Below, one piece after another: positions 48,591 through 61,949 of a stretch of 64,000 bases of DNA; the stretch's first letter is position 1; each line of letters begins with the position of its first letter. Location: positions 1,563,819-1,627,818 of the forward strand of contig JANVCC010000125.1 in the NCBI GenBank assembly GCA_025345505.1, given 5' to 3'. This DNA is from Todiramphus chloris collaris. Its lineage: Eukaryota; Chordata; Aves; Coraciiformes; Alcedinidae. The position numbers and the translations under genes are program-made. Below the pieces are notes generated by a model. That model was not told where the DNA came from, did no database searches, and worked only from the letters and a program-made list of their open reading frames with translations.

Positions 48591-49025
48591 GAATAGAATC
48601 ATAGAATTGTCAGGGTTGGAAGGGACCTTAAAGAGCATCTGGTTCCAACCCCCCTGCCATGGGCAGGGACCCCTCCCACTAGAGCAGGTTGCTCACAGCC
48701 CCATCCAGCCTGGCCTTAAACACTTCCAAGGATGGGGCTCCCACCACCTCTCTGGGCAACCTGTGCCAGTGTCTCACCACCCTCATGGGGAAGAAATTCT
48801 TCCTAATGTCCAACCTGAATCGACCTATCTCTAGTTTTAATCCATTCCCTCCAGTCCTGTCACTGCCCCACAGCTTAAAAAGCCCCTCCCCAGCTTTCTT
48901 GTAGCCCCCTTCAGATACTGAAAGGCCACAATAAGGTCTCCCCAGAGCCTTCTTTTCTCCAGGCTGAACAACCCCAACTCTCTCAGTCTGTCCTCATAGG
49001 AGAGGTGCCCCAGCCCTCTGAGCAT
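48591..49025 (-). mobile_element. CR1 LINE fragment, 3' end (young subfamily)
   Basis: Starts GAATAGAATCATAGAATTGT, then CCATGGGCAGGGACCCCTCC and GAATCGACCTATCTCTAGTT, and continues normally past CCCCAGAGCCTTCTTTTCTC to CCCAGCCCTCTGAGCATTCT. It is the undeleted reference for the composite copies A and B, which leave the CR1 sequence just after the CTCCCCAGAGCC region. Confidence 0.95.
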
Positions 49026-50534
49026 TCTATAAAAAGAACAGAGTGCAGAAGAGGAGGCTAATTTCAAGGTAGGACTGTGGAGGATGCTCGAGTCCACGGT
49101 AGATATGGAGTTCCCCATCAGTGACCACCATGAAGGGCCCAACATCCACAATCAGATGATGAGCTAGCACCTTCCACTTCATAATTCGATCAATACTTCA
49201 TCTCCTGCTCAGTTTGAAACCATCCAACCACAGACAGTGGCTCCCTGGGCAAAGCAGATGAAGGGGGTGGAATGCCCTTGGTGCTGTCAGTCCCATTGTT
49301 TTCTGATGACAGTAGGTTACTTGGAAGTGTATGCTATATTGATGTGTGGGCAAGGGAAGAAAAACCATAAACAAGCTAACCTCCATCAACTTACGGGCAT
49401 AAATTTATCTCCTTTTCTTGGCATTTCTCCCTCTCATTCCACCACAGCACAGACTAAACGGGTGGAAAACACTTTCCTTGAAAAGCTGGTTTTCGCCTGT
49501 ACATTTTGTGGCGAGGGGAAGATGATTATCGAGAAGAAAAAAAGACAAGAACAGTAGATGAAAGGGCCAGCCCCCCACAATTACAGCCTCGAGTGCTCCT
49601 GCACCACTCCTGAACTGCAACAACAGAACATCATCCTGGCACAACACTGGTGGCATCTGTCAATCAGCAGAAGAAGAAGTGTGAGCAGAAACACCATCCA
49701 GAAACCTACAGAGCCAGGCCAGGTCCATCTTGAGCACTGGACTGTGCTGAGCATGGCAGGAAGATGCACGGATGTCCCCCTGCCCTCCATGTGAAATACA
49801 CCCACGTCAAGCCAGGAGTGAGGAAATTTCCTAAGAGCTTCTACATTTGTTGGACATATCTTCCCTGCTAGTAAGACAAGACTTATTTTAGGGCTGAAGA
49901 GATCGGATCCGACACCAGGATCTCTAAGCCCCAACACGTATCCTTTTTATGCTTGGGTGCACCAAAGATTTCATGGAACATCTTCCATTTCCCTAAGGAA
50001 GGGAACTGCACCGCATGTCAATCAGGTCAACGGAGGGTTTTTTCCTGATGTCTTTTGCTGCCCTGCTGTGTGAGCTTAAGTAAAACCGCTGGGTTCTCTA
50101 GAAATTACTTGGAATTGATGTAAATAGCTGTACAGAGTTGTGGCAAATCAGAGTCTGGTATTTTCTAAGATGCTTGGTTAATTAAGGAATTATTAACTTG
50201 CTACACTAGTAGTCCATGGAAAATAATTAGCAGTGGTGGATATTACTGAGCATAAACACAGACAAGTGAAACTACTCCATGCTCCAGACGAGAGTCCCAA
50301 GATGAAACTTGCTGCTTTAATTATAACCTCAACTAAGACCATTAATGTTAAAAGAACTGAAAAAAAGAAAAGTAAACAAATGCAGTAAGATCTGAACAAG
50401 GATAAACTTTCTTGTCCCTGAAACACCAAGAGATGGGTCTGGAAATTTCAGCAGGATGTAACACTTTATGACCAAAGCAGGTACCCATGAAAATCAAAAT
50501 AAACTGAGACTTTATCACAGGTCCCCTGCTCTAA

Positions 50535-50578
50535 AACAAATAGCTATCTATATCTATATATAAATATATATATCTACC
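50535..50578. repeat. TA/TCTA-rich microsatellite
   Basis: CTATCTATATCTATATATAA followed by ATATATATATCTACC. Confidence 0.85.
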
Positions 50579-50770
50579 TCCAAAGCCAGAGTACTTGAGA
50601 GATATAATCAACTCAAAAATAGCTTGTGAAGCTGAATGTACTAGCAGGGTGTAGTAACTCATCCACTAATTCCATTTGTTTAGTGGTCCTATGCTGTACT
50701 CCTGTGCTGTCAGCTGGTACCCAGGACAGTATTTTTAACTAAATAATTCTATGCAAATGGATTTACAATG

Positions 50771-50819
50771 AAAAAAAAAAAACCCAAACAAAAAAAACCA
50801 AACCAACAAACAACCCACT
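50771..50819. repeat. A-rich/ACC tract
   Basis: A12 followed by CCCAAACAAAAAAAACCAAA and CCAACAAACAACCC; one of the recurrent A/C tracts. Confidence 0.85.
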
Positions 50820-51947
50820 AGCATAAACTGTTAATTACAGAGGATAAAAACCCTTGATTCTGAACGAGTCCTAACTTAAAGACATTCCTGTGCACCATCT
50901 TATATTGCCTCACAGTATAGAAAAAGGTGAGCACGTAAGTATTCCAGTAGTGATAAATACATTATAAACATAATATTACCCAAGGAAATTAATTCTTCAG
51001 GACATTATCACGGCTACCACAGAGTCAAGGAACAGTTTGCCAGATAGGTAAGAAAGACCAACATCAGCTGCTCTGCTTGCTAATAGCAATAGGAGCAGCC
51101 AGTGGAAACGATGCTGAGTTTTTGAAAGCTTTGTAGCTCTGCAGATTTTACACTAGTCCTCCTTAAACAGCTCTGTTAAAAGTCAACACGCACGACTCAA
51201 CTCTTCCAGCACAGTGCTCTGACAGCTTGCAGGAACAGTTAGCAGCTACCTCCCTGAATATATTGATTTGTAACTAACACAGTAAATTTTTGAAGGTATT
51301 TTGCCTTTTTCTCAGGAGATGTTATATACTCAGAGTTCACGTCTCCTGGCCTATGCAGTACAGCTAAGATAACGATGACTTCCTTCTGGCTTTGTACTCT
51401 GTTACCCTTTTCATCAAAGCAGCAAAACTCTGAACGCACAGGGTCACAAGAGTAAAAGGGGAGACATTTCTCTGATTGCTGGACTAGAGGAGGAACGTTA
51501 TACCCAGTGTTTGTACTCTAAGCTTAAAGACTCTTGGGGCTGGGCATTGCCAAAATATATGGAGAAATACAGAGTCGGGATTTGAAAAACCCAAAATAAA
51601 ATGGGATATCCAATGTTCTTAGTCTAGACACCTAAGTGAACTTTCCCAAGTGCCAAGCAGAGCTCTCTTACCTCTTCTGAAGCAGTACCATAGAGCACTG
51701 AGATTGGGTTTCAGGAATCAGACCCAAAAGCTGGTCTGGATCACTTCAGTCCTCCGTAAGCCCTGAGCACATCCCCTCGCTATCATGGTCCTTATTATGT
51801 ATGTCATGCTTATAGACAGGAGTCAAAATACTCAAAGCAAGGCTTGCTGTCTTCCATCAGTGACCACTGAACAGTGTCACCATTAACACAGACATGCCTG
51901 CAAATGGTACCCCCAGGGAATTCATCAAAAACTTGAATAAAGAAAGG

Positions 51948-51976
51948 GTTTTTTTTGTTTTTTTTTTTTTTTTAAT
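51948..51976. repeat. T-rich homopolymer tract
   Basis: Runs of T broken by one G. This is probably another poly-A-like tract, on the minus strand. Confidence 0.85.
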
Positions 51977-53550
51977 TACCCAAATGCATACTTAGGAACT
52001 CTGCTGATTCAAAGTCATTTTTTCTGGCTTTCCAGTGCTATTTGTAGCCCCAAACCCACAGGAGGCATCAGCAGCTCTTCCATTGGGGTTTTTTCACCAG
52101 GTCCTACAAGTAAATTCTTAGCTTCTCTGTATGGAAGGACCTTTAGTATACATCAGTGACACGGACTTGGTTAACATCTGAGCTGGTCTGAGATGGCATC
52201 CTTCCCATTTTGACCTCAGTAGAGTACAGTTTGGTTTGGGGTCTGACTTTGATACGGTGAAAATCAGAAAGATCATTAAGCAAGAGTGAATTTGCAAGCC
52301 TGTCTCAGAATGCAACCTTCACGCTTTAATTAACAACAACAACAGCAGCAAAAAGGCTATTTTGCAGCAAAGGTGGCTTTCAACAACATCAATTTAAGAA
52401 GCTGCCTCCTCCTCTGTCACTCTTATTTGCATTTCAGCCATTAGTTGTTTTTTTAAGGCATTATCTCCTGGCTATAACAAGTCAACAGCAGCAGGTACCA
52501 TCACAACGCGCTTTACTTCAAGGGCCAATTTATCACAATGGTGAGGAAGAAGCCCAAGGTAAGGGAGAGGAATCCATTCTCCTCACAGGAGCAGTCCTTT
52601 GGGGATCGATTAAATTCAGCAGTATGATGTACGACCCAAAACACATGGCAATACTCAACAATAGTCCTCTCAAATGGCATTGTCCCCTGTGACTCTCAGG
52701 TACCCAGACGAGAGATGCGACTCACTCCCCCTGAGCTTGTGACCACAGGGGCCATACACACAGCAGGAAAGTAAATCCCAACAGACCCGTTTACTGGCAC
52801 GAGGAACCAAATATTATTGTATTCCCACAGCATGTCTGGGAAAGATTGAACTCTTTGGGCTGTCAAAGCAAGGAACCTGATGGGAGCAAGTTACATAGGC
52901 TCTTGCGAAAGTTAATGGAAGGAGATGGGCACTCAGAGCTTGAATCATGTCTCCTGTCTTGGACAGTCTTTGAAAAGGATGAATCACTCTCTGGAGGTAT
53001 CTCTTCCTAGAGTCTAGACAAATAACTTCCAGGCCACTGCAGTCAGATTATATGAATCCCACTCAAGACACTTGAATATGAAGCTACAATATTATTTCGT
53101 TCCATTTATCGATCTCAGTTCCGACCCAACATCTGTTCTCAGCTCAGAACCACCCTCCAGCTAGCAGAGCCATTTGCCAGAACGTGTTAGCACTAGTGAC
53201 TGAGATTCTGCTTGTGTCATATTAGTACCGCAGCCTCTCACGGAGCTGTTATGTCTTCACTGACAAAACTGAGAGGTTTTTATAGTAGGTAACTAATATA
53301 TGCTATCCATTTTGCTATAAAATCCTGGAGGAACAAAGCACGGTGATTTCTACTGCAGTGTAGCTAAACGAAGTCTTGCCCAGAGGTGGTAGATTGGGTT
53401 GATTGTGTGTAGTTACACTGCAGTAAAAATGTCCTGTATTTCATCTTCACTAGGGCTTTAACGTGTTATGGCTTTTTATCTACCTCACCGTAAAAAAAAG
53501 GACTGATGCTTCAGGCTGAAAGGACACCGCTTTATTTTCCAGAGTTTCTG

Positions 53551-53655
53551 TGTATATATATATATAATTATTTTTTTATTTATATATAGAAATATATATA
53601 GAAACAAATTTATGTCTTACACCCACACACACTTCTATATTTATTTTATATATGA
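53551..53655. repeat. TA-rich low-complexity region
   Basis: GTATATATATATATAATTAT, TTTATATATAGAAATATATA and CACCCACACACACTTC sections follow one another over about 100 bp. Confidence 0.85.
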
Positions 53656-54401
53656 ATTTCTTAATAACCTAGAGCACAGATCACGTTATAGCCAAACTGA
53701 CACTAAGTGTTGACTATTAAGTTGTAAGGAAATGAATAGAGTTTTGAAACCTGGCATCACACGAAGCTGCTACTCAACAGTTTAGGACAGCAAGTGAGAA
53801 AACCCACGGCATCCAACTGATCTACCTTCCCAGAAAGCTACCCCACCTACTGCTGGGCAGCAATAGCAGTAGTGCTCACAGTTCCCCAAATGCAGAGAGT
53901 ACCAAAAAGGCATTTTATGCAGAATGCTGAACTGTTCTCCATCATTTACAGCTGTAGTCATACAGCAGAACTTGTTACAAGCTCTTATTTGCATTGTGAA
54001 GAACTTAATTAGTACCTTATTTAAAAAAAAAAACCCAAAACCCAGTTCTCCTAGGTGTTCAAAATGCTCCCACTGCTTTGGTTTCGCATTATATACAAGA
54101 TTACTGATTTGAAAAGGAATTTGGTATTTGGGTGTAACTTGTAAGGAACTTGATGGGATTGAAACACTAACCCTACAATTTACTAACAAAAATAGCCCAC
54201 CAGCTAAACCATGATGCAGCTCTACCACTGGGGAAGGAATATTCTTAGCAGACTGGTACATTACAATTTAACCTTGCCTGTTGAAAACAAAACGAGAAGC
54301 TGAAATTCAGTGGCAGAAAGGGCTGATAACCTCTATGAGCTTCCACGGAAGAAAGGATGCACCACTTCGTATGATCAAAGGCTGAAAAAGGAACGGCTAT
54401 G

Positions 54402-54710
54402 TCACAGAATCATAGAATCATTCAGGTTGGAACAGACCCTTGGAATCATCAAGTCCAACCAAGTTCTAAACCATGCCCCTCAACATCACATCTAAACAAT
54501 CCTGGAACACACCCAGGGATGGTGATTGAACCCCCTCCCTGGGCAGCCTCTTCCAGTCTCTGACTATTCTTGCTATGAAAACTTTCTCCCTGATGTCCAG
54601 TCTAAACCTCCCCTGTTGCAACTCGAATCCATCCCCTCTTGTTCCACCCCTAATCACCTGTGAGAAGAGACCAGCAACAACCTCTCTACCATGTCCTTTC
54701 AGGTAGCTGT
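54402..54710 (-). mobile_element. CR1 LINE 3' fragment
   Basis: TCACAGAATCATAGAATCAT, CAGGTTGGAACAGACCCTTG and TCCCTGGGCAGCCTCTTCCA lead to CCTTTCAGGTAGCTGTAATT. Diverged, about 300 bp. Confidence 0.92.
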
Positions 54711-55796
54711 AATTTGTCTTTTGAGTAAAACCCCATTCAAGTTTGAACCCCAGGAACAACATGAAGATCTCTCTGCAAGGTTTACACCTATCAGAGACCT
54801 ACCTACACCTTCAAAATAAGCCCGTAGAAATTCAAATGACAAGCTTTGCTTCAGTCCTGAGCACAGGGATAAATAGCATGGGCTTCTGAAGACAGCTCAG
54901 CAAGACATAGAACTGGAAGCACTGGTTTCATCCCAGATCCTAAGAAAAAAATCAGTGAACCTGCCCATTTTGTTTCAGGTGTTAAGGTGACAGCTTACCC
55001 AGGTCTGAGCGTGGGTTTGTTCTCACAGTTCCCTTCTGCCAGTGAAGTTAAACTGATTTCAGAAGCAATTTCCAGGTGGTGCAAAGAACTTGGTTCGACA
55101 ATAGGAAAGGTCACAAATTTTCCAGTGAAGCTACTTGAGGAGTAAGTAGCTGTTTACCCAGGCCAGACTTTCTGTGCTAAGCTTTTGCCCAAGTATCACT
55201 GGCAGCCTGTGACCAGCAATGGCTGTTTCCTTCCTGCAAGACCCACCACCCTCCCCACTACCTCCAAGCTCCCTCATTACCTGGGATATTAGGATCTGCA
55301 GCTCTCACTGCAGTTATTCATCACAAGACTTTGAGGCTTGAATATATGGAGCAAAGAGGAAAAAAAAACCCAACAACAACCCATTCCTGAGAGACCAAGC
55401 TCACCGTTGCTATAAGGGGTTTACAGCAACATGAATTTCATAAGAAGCTGAAAGGTTCAAGAAAACCACCACTGCATTTCAGGAAAAGTACATTATGCTG
55501 TGATGGGACCTTTAATGCATTGCATGGGGGGGTTATACTCTGCCAAACATTCACACTGTCATTTGCAGTGAATTCTACCAGCTCCATCAGCAGAACTGGG
55601 ACTAAGTCTCCACAGACCTTTCCAGACTTGGCTTCCCCAGTCCTAAATAGAATTACATGTCCAAATCAAAGGAGAGCAGAGCAAATCTTTAATTGACAGG
55701 TGCCCCTAACCAGGGCAGGTGATGCTCTACTCTCCATTTACACCCTATGCTGAAAGATACCATTAGATTTTTATGGGAATTGCTACATAAAGATTT

Positions 55797-55918
55797 AAAA
55801 AAAAAAACAAAACAAAACCAACAAACAAATAAAACCCAACACACACACACACACACAAACACAAAAAAAACCTCAAACACACAATAAAAGCCAAACAATA
55901 ACAAAAAAAAACCCACCC
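55797..55918. repeat. A-rich and (CA)n tract
   Basis: A10 with CAAAACAAAACC variants, then CACACACACACACACACA, then AAAAAAAACC and ACAATAAAAGCC variants. Confidence 0.9.
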
Positions 55919-58139
55919 AGGCCTAGAGCATTAAGTGGTGTCCTTTCAATCTGAGGTCAGTTAGGTCAATTTAGGGGCTGTTCATGAGGAAGGAAGAACA
56001 CCCTGACTGCACAAGAGCTGCTGAGGTTTAAAACATTTTAGCTTTGGGAAGAACACATGGCAAGGGTTTTTCTCCTCATCTCTCTGTTTTTCTTGGACGG
56101 AAAAGCCAGTATCTAATCCTGAAACCTCAGAGGTTTGTGTCTTGCCCTAGCCTCCTGCTGAACATCTCCCCAGCTTCAAGAGGTTATTCTTTCTACCGAG
56201 CATTCCTTATCAGTCCATCAGCAAGCACACACCAAGACAGACAGTGCTGCCCCAAGGATGAGTCCTCTCTTTCATCCCATCATTTGGACTCCACCAAAGC
56301 AGGGCAGAAAGCCTGCTGGAAAAATATTGGGCTCCACAGCCTAATTTTGAAAGTGCTGAGCACCCACAGCTCCTACAAAATCAATGAGGGCTGCAGGCGG
56401 TGTTGAAAAGCGAAGCTACTAATAACTTTCAGCACATGACAATACGTTCCAGCTTTCTGCCCGCTCCTATTTCTGTATCTCTGCTTCATTCCAACACTAT
56501 TTAGAAATGGCTCCCAGAGTCACCATATTTTTCCTCTTTTCGTTCTCTAAACGGCACATTACTTTTTCATAAGATGCAATTTCCCCTGCCGCTGAGACCC
56601 ATACTTCTCCTCGTTCTCTCAATGCTTCTTCCTAACGTTGCTTTTATTTGTCATGAGTCTAATCTCCTCTCTGCCTTTACAATTAGCTTCACTGTACATC
56701 AAACATTGTTCACAGAAATTTCTTGTCTGAAATGCAAGAAATACCATTGCAGGGTAGGGGAGATGTGATCGCTCAGCTCGATTCTGTGGTTTTTGGACAC
56801 GATGCCGTTGGCAGTCCAGGGAACCATTGCTTTATGGAAAGCAACTGTCCCAAGTTTTGTGATGCTACTATTTGTATGTAACTGTTGAAGAAACAAATCA
56901 GAGATCAGAAAGGTGAGTGCAAAAGGTTTAACTGATCTCATTCTATTATATTTCTACCTTCAGAGTCCTTTATTAAGGTTCCCAGCGATCTGTAGGAAGC
57001 TGCAGGTTTGGAACAGACTCCTTTTCTCCTCTGTAGCAAAGCAGTAACAGCCTTTTCTGCCACAGACTTACTTCCAAAGCTCTGTTATTTGGGTGGCTCC
57101 TGGATTCATACATTTACTCCTTCAGCAGAAAGGAGAAATCAGGCCACAGCTGCTGCAAGGCTGAAGTTCCTCCTTCTCTGAAGGCAACATCTAAGGCATT
57201 GCTCTTTCCAACATCCAAGGGAAGAAAAATAAATCAACAAATTGCTTTCCACAAGTATAGCAGAGCTCACATCTGTTTGGGGAGGTGGAGAGAAACTACC
57301 TGGGTGCAGGATCAGAGAAATGCCAAAGTGCTGCCTGCACAGTGCATATCCAAGTGAAGAGGGTGGTCAGCCTGCTCATTGAACCTACCAATGATTCCCA
57401 GCAACATGCTTCCAACCAGCCACAGCACATGCCCAGGGAAGGGATGCTCTGTCATTAGAGCTGCACCCCTGAACAACCAGAAGCTAAGTCAGTAGTAAAG
57501 CAGCACACTGAAAAGCCTATTTAAGGAAAATGGAAGAGAATCATGAAGAGATCCATCTGCGGTGGGGTATTTTTGTTACACGGGCCATTTATTTAAGGCA
57601 AGCAAGCTGTGCTGAAGCCTAGAAGTGGAGTTTGAATGGGAAGAACCTGCTTAGCAATCCACTTTGTGCACACTTAAACCAGAGGATAGCTGAGCACAGG
57701 CTCACATTTATGATGGGAGCACATGGGAGGATTTTCCTCGGCTTTCTGAAGTCCTTCGCTGATCTTCATCGAGCTGATAGGAACTAGCACTTCCAAAGGA
57801 TGCAGTCCAGGTCTTCCTCCCACCCTTACTTATTTGTTCTCACCTTGTGCAAGTTCCTTCCCTGAGACAACAAATGCCCATACGGCTGCCTGGTGAGCTA
57901 AATCTGAGTAAAAAACTAATCTGGGAAAGAAAACAAGAACATTTATTGGCTCCCTGCTGTAGTTCATGGTGAGGCCGCATAAATGCCTGAGCTGGCAGAT
58001 GGAAGAAAGAAGTTAGGCGGAATAAGGCTTTCTTTTTTAGCAGTAGGGCTGGATTTAACTGGTCATAAAACAGCACTGTTGCTAATCTCAGAATAAACCT
58101 ATTCATTTCAGACTCCCGAGCAAAATAGGAAGTTATTTA

Positions 58140-58590
58140 GAATCACAGAATCATTTAGGTGGGAAAAGACCTTTAAGATTGTAAAGTCCACTCGTTAACC
58201 CAGCGCTGCCAGGTCCCCACTAAACCGTGTCCCTCAGCATCACATTTACAGGCCTTTTAAATACCTTCAGAGATGGTGACCCCAGCACCTCCCTGGGAAG
58301 CCTGTTCCAATTCTTGACAACCCTCTCTGTGAAGAGCTTTTCTCCTACTATCCAACCTAAGCCTCCCCTGGCACAATTTGAGGCCATTCCCTCTTGTCCT
58401 GTTGCTTGTTACTTGAGGAAAAGGACCAATCCCCACCTCTCTACAACCTCCTTTCAGATGGTTGCAGAGAGTGATAAGGTCTCTCCTGAGCCTCCTTTTC
58501 TCCAGGCTAAACAACCCCAGGTCCCTCGGCCACTCCTCATAATACCTGTGCTCTAGACCCTTCACCGGCTTGATGCGCTTCTTTGGACAT
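58140..58590 (-). mobile_element. CR1 LINE fragment, 3' end
   Basis: AATCACAGAATCATTTAGGT, GAAAAGACCTTTAAGATTGT, CTCAGCATCACATTTACAGG and CTTTTCTCCAGGCTAAACAA extend to CCCTTCACCGGCTTGATGCG. About 450 bp, sense to the gene. Confidence 0.94.
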
Positions 58591-58857
58591 GAAAAATTTA
58601 AATGCTAAGGAGATTACACAGTGGTAGAAGAAAACTGTAGGCATGATCTATGAAAATAGTCACTTCTGCACAATCTGTGGAGAAACTAAGGACCAGGTAG
58701 CAGCAACCGTGCACTCCCTGAGCTCAAAGATTTCTGCCTGCCAGACACCAGCTCTGGAAACATCTTGATCTATTCTGCTGATGACTGGACTAAGTGGAAA
58801 ACCTGATCTGAGATTTTGAGGTGTTTGATTTGAAAACAAAACAAACAAACAAAAAAA

Positions 58858-58903
58858 TCATAGAATCATAAAATTATTTAGGTTGGAAAAGACCTTTAAG
58901 ATC
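58858..58903 (-). mobile_element. CR1 3' tip fragment
   Basis: TCATAGAATCATAAAATTAT and GGTTGGAAAAGACCTTTAAG, directly after an AAAC-rich run at 58832-58857. Confidence 0.85.
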
Positions 58904-60226
58904 TGGCATTTAAGGCCTTCAAGAACCTAACAATGCCAAGAGAAAAAGAACATCTTTGCTGTGCTTCCTGAAGCCATAGTCCAAGTTACCAGGCTGTCCT
59001 TCAACCCACCCAGCAGCAGCAGAAAGTTGTGTCATTTCATGACCACTAAGCCCATCAAATATTTTGTCTCCTCCCAACCTAGCATCTATGAAAAGTGATT
59101 TTTTTCTTTTCCTTTTTATTATATTTTTTTTTCCTTTTTCAAGCAACAAGTAAATCAGTTGGAAATTCTGCCACAGGAAATCACAGTTTGTCAGCAAAAG
59201 TGATCATAAAAGGATGTGCAATTCCGCCATCCGTGATAGAAGAGATTTCCAGAAGTTGGATATGTTTTGGAGTTTGAGAAAGCCACCACTGCAGCTGGAG
59301 GAGAAGAGCATCAAGCAGCAAAAGGAGGTATCAGTGGTGATATCAGCTGGGTCACTGCCTGCTGAGCTTTTAGCAGACTTCCCAAAACATCTGGAAGTGA
59401 TTAGATTTTGAAGTGTGGATCAAACTATTAGTAGCTGAACTTAGCTTGGACATAATCTTAAGTAGCCAAATGTGGATTGCTGGACATCCTAATCAGACCT
59501 TAGCCTGTCAGACATCAGTTAGTACTCCAAAACACCTCACCCTTCTCTGCATTCAACATGAAGGTGAGTGCCACAGATTTTTCCAAGCAATAGGTGTACT
59601 TGTGACATGCCCTAAGTTCTGCCAGACGACAAGAAGCTACGGATGACATTAGTAAGACATCTCCACACACCATCACAACAATGAGAAAGATCTCTCGCAG
59701 TAAGACCAAGCTCTCTTTGACAAACATAAACCTCCTATTTACCTACCAGAAGCAAATGCTAGTATATTTTTAAATATTCCATAGCTGCCTGTTGTTATCT
59801 CTACAACATAAAAGCAGAAAGCCTATTTAGGAAGTGTGTAGTATCTCTGGAATTTTTAGCAGAATGTATCTCTCCTGCTTCCCTGTGAAAGCATCACCCA
59901 TTTTTTGCCTGCTAACTATAGTCCAGAATGTAATGGAGATGTTTGGCAAAAATATCTTCCTCTGCCACAATGTCCCACTGAGCACACATGTTATTCTTCA
60001 GTTCTGCTATGCTTCCTTCCAGATCAAATGGGAGCGAAAATGCTATTAATGCACTTAATGACATGTTCTTTAGCAATAAATTCAGTCAAATATAGCAAGA
60101 TGGAATAACTGAGTCTAGGACAGACGTCCAGTGAGACCTGAGACAAGCGATTCCAAACAGCTGCTGGCATGAAATCCAGTATCTGCAGCACTTCATGACT
60201 GTTCACATTTCAGTAGTACAGCAGTA

Positions 60227-60385
60227 CAAGGACTGGAAGACTCATCACTGGTCATTACAACCAAAAAAAAATCCAAAACTCAAGGACTGGAAGACTTAGC
60301 ACTGGTGAGTACAACCAAAAAACCCCCAAAACTCAAGGACTGGAAGACTCATCATGGGTCAGTACAACCAAAAAAACCCCCAAAC
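60227..60385. repeat. Tandem repeat, about 53 bp x 3
   Basis: Three adjacent units of 54, 53 and 52 bp, each starting CAAGGACTGGAAGACT and ending in an A-run with CCCCCAAAACT-like sequence. Length differences lie in the A-runs. Confidence 0.93.
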
Positions 60386-61949
60386 TTTCTACCATTTCCT
60401 CTCTTTGATCCACGTGTCTCCCAGGAGCTCACAAAAGATGATGTCTATTAAAACCCTCACGTGACTGTGGCACTTTTGTCTAGTGCAGGGATTAGCAGCT
60501 TGGCATGCACCCTTGTCACGTTGTCCACCCCCCCAGCAGTTTGTATGTTCCTGCTCTATGCAGTGCTGCCAATAAAAATGCAGAAAGTTGACTACAACAG
60601 CTATTAAAAGTTTTATCTTCTCAAGGTGTTTAAGGTATAGCCCTTAGGGTGAACTCCTTTCCTGTGCCTGCTGTGTTAACACGGAACTTAAAAGCAGTAC
60701 AGGCACAAGAAAACACTTGGTTTCAGGGAAAAAGACCAAGCTTCTTCAGGCTGCATAGTTTACAGTCCACGTCCACCACGACTTCCACTTGTATTCACAT
60801 TACACCATCCATACCTGATTCTATTCAGGCTGTAAAAAAAGCAGCCACACCTTGATGGTGCTGAGCAATGCCAACTGGTTTTGCACCTGCTCCTGGAAGC
60901 CACTCTTTAAGAAGCATACCTAAATCCTGAGCATTATGTTAACACACTTTTTTTCTTGAAAGCAGAGGTCACAGAGAACAACAAAAGAGCTTCACCACAC
61001 AAGCCTCAAGGCTTGCTTTTTTGTCAGGCAACTTCTTGTCACCTGATGGTAACACAACTTGCCGTCCTGCAGACCTGGTTATTACACCATAGCATCACAC
61101 AGGGAATTAGCTGTTGTCTCTCGAGTTCAGACCTATGAACCTGAGCAGCATCTCATGGTTTTGACCCAAAATGCTCCCAGTAACCACAACACACTGCAAA
61201 AAGCAGCAAAACCAGGTAACCTTTATGTAATAAGAGGAGGAGAGGGTTTTATCAGTGGTGAAGTAGAAAGGGCCATACGATTGCCATTCCCATCGAAGTG
61301 CTGGGAGATATCAGCCAAAATGCCACTACAGAAATCCACAGCTCATTTTCAGTGTGAATTTCACACATTCTTCTCCATTAGAAACCATTCAAAACATCAC
61401 CAAGGTTTATGTACTTGATTGCCAGAGCACTAGGGAACACCATTTGTCAGTAGAGGTGGAATGCTGGAAGCCAGAAAAGCACAAGTATCCTTTTGGTTCC
61501 TAAAGGATCATTCTCAGCATCGTCCAGAGCGCACTTTTCACAGTGCAATGCCAGAAAGTAAATGGGGGAGGGAAGGAAAACCTAGTTCCTATACATAATA
61601 AACCAAAATTAGGGTATAAATAGGATGTCACTCTTCATTATCAGTAGTTGGAAACATTATAAAGTAATTGAACTACATCAGAACCAAAAGTGAAATCACA
61701 TTTTGCTCTCTAGTTGACTACCAGAAGTTGACCTATAGTTAATACTGATTTAGGCAGAAGAACCCAGATGTGATCATCTCATCACCTTCCAAGTAGTGAA
61801 ATGACTTCTTACACAGTGGAAGACACTAAAATAAGGAATTATCAGCATAGAATTCTAATGATGAAAGAAAATAATCACAGCCTTTCATACCTGTATGCTA
61901 TCTGAAACTGTGGTAATTCTGATGGTGTAGAACTGGGAGCTCTACTTAC

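Larger units (their letters stand above)
28037..61949 (-). other. COL22A1: COL22A1 large intron after the vWA exon
   Basis: Phase-1 intron of 33913 nt, the largest here. It contains about seventeen CR1 pieces, mostly in the same direction as the gene, a purine tract with an N gap near 33065-33280, and several A/C-rich and TA-rich microsatellites. Stretches such as 28040-30030, 43000-47280, 49030-54400 and 58910-61940 show no coding exon or repeat family that I recognise, apart from the simple repeats listed separately. Confidence 0.9.
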
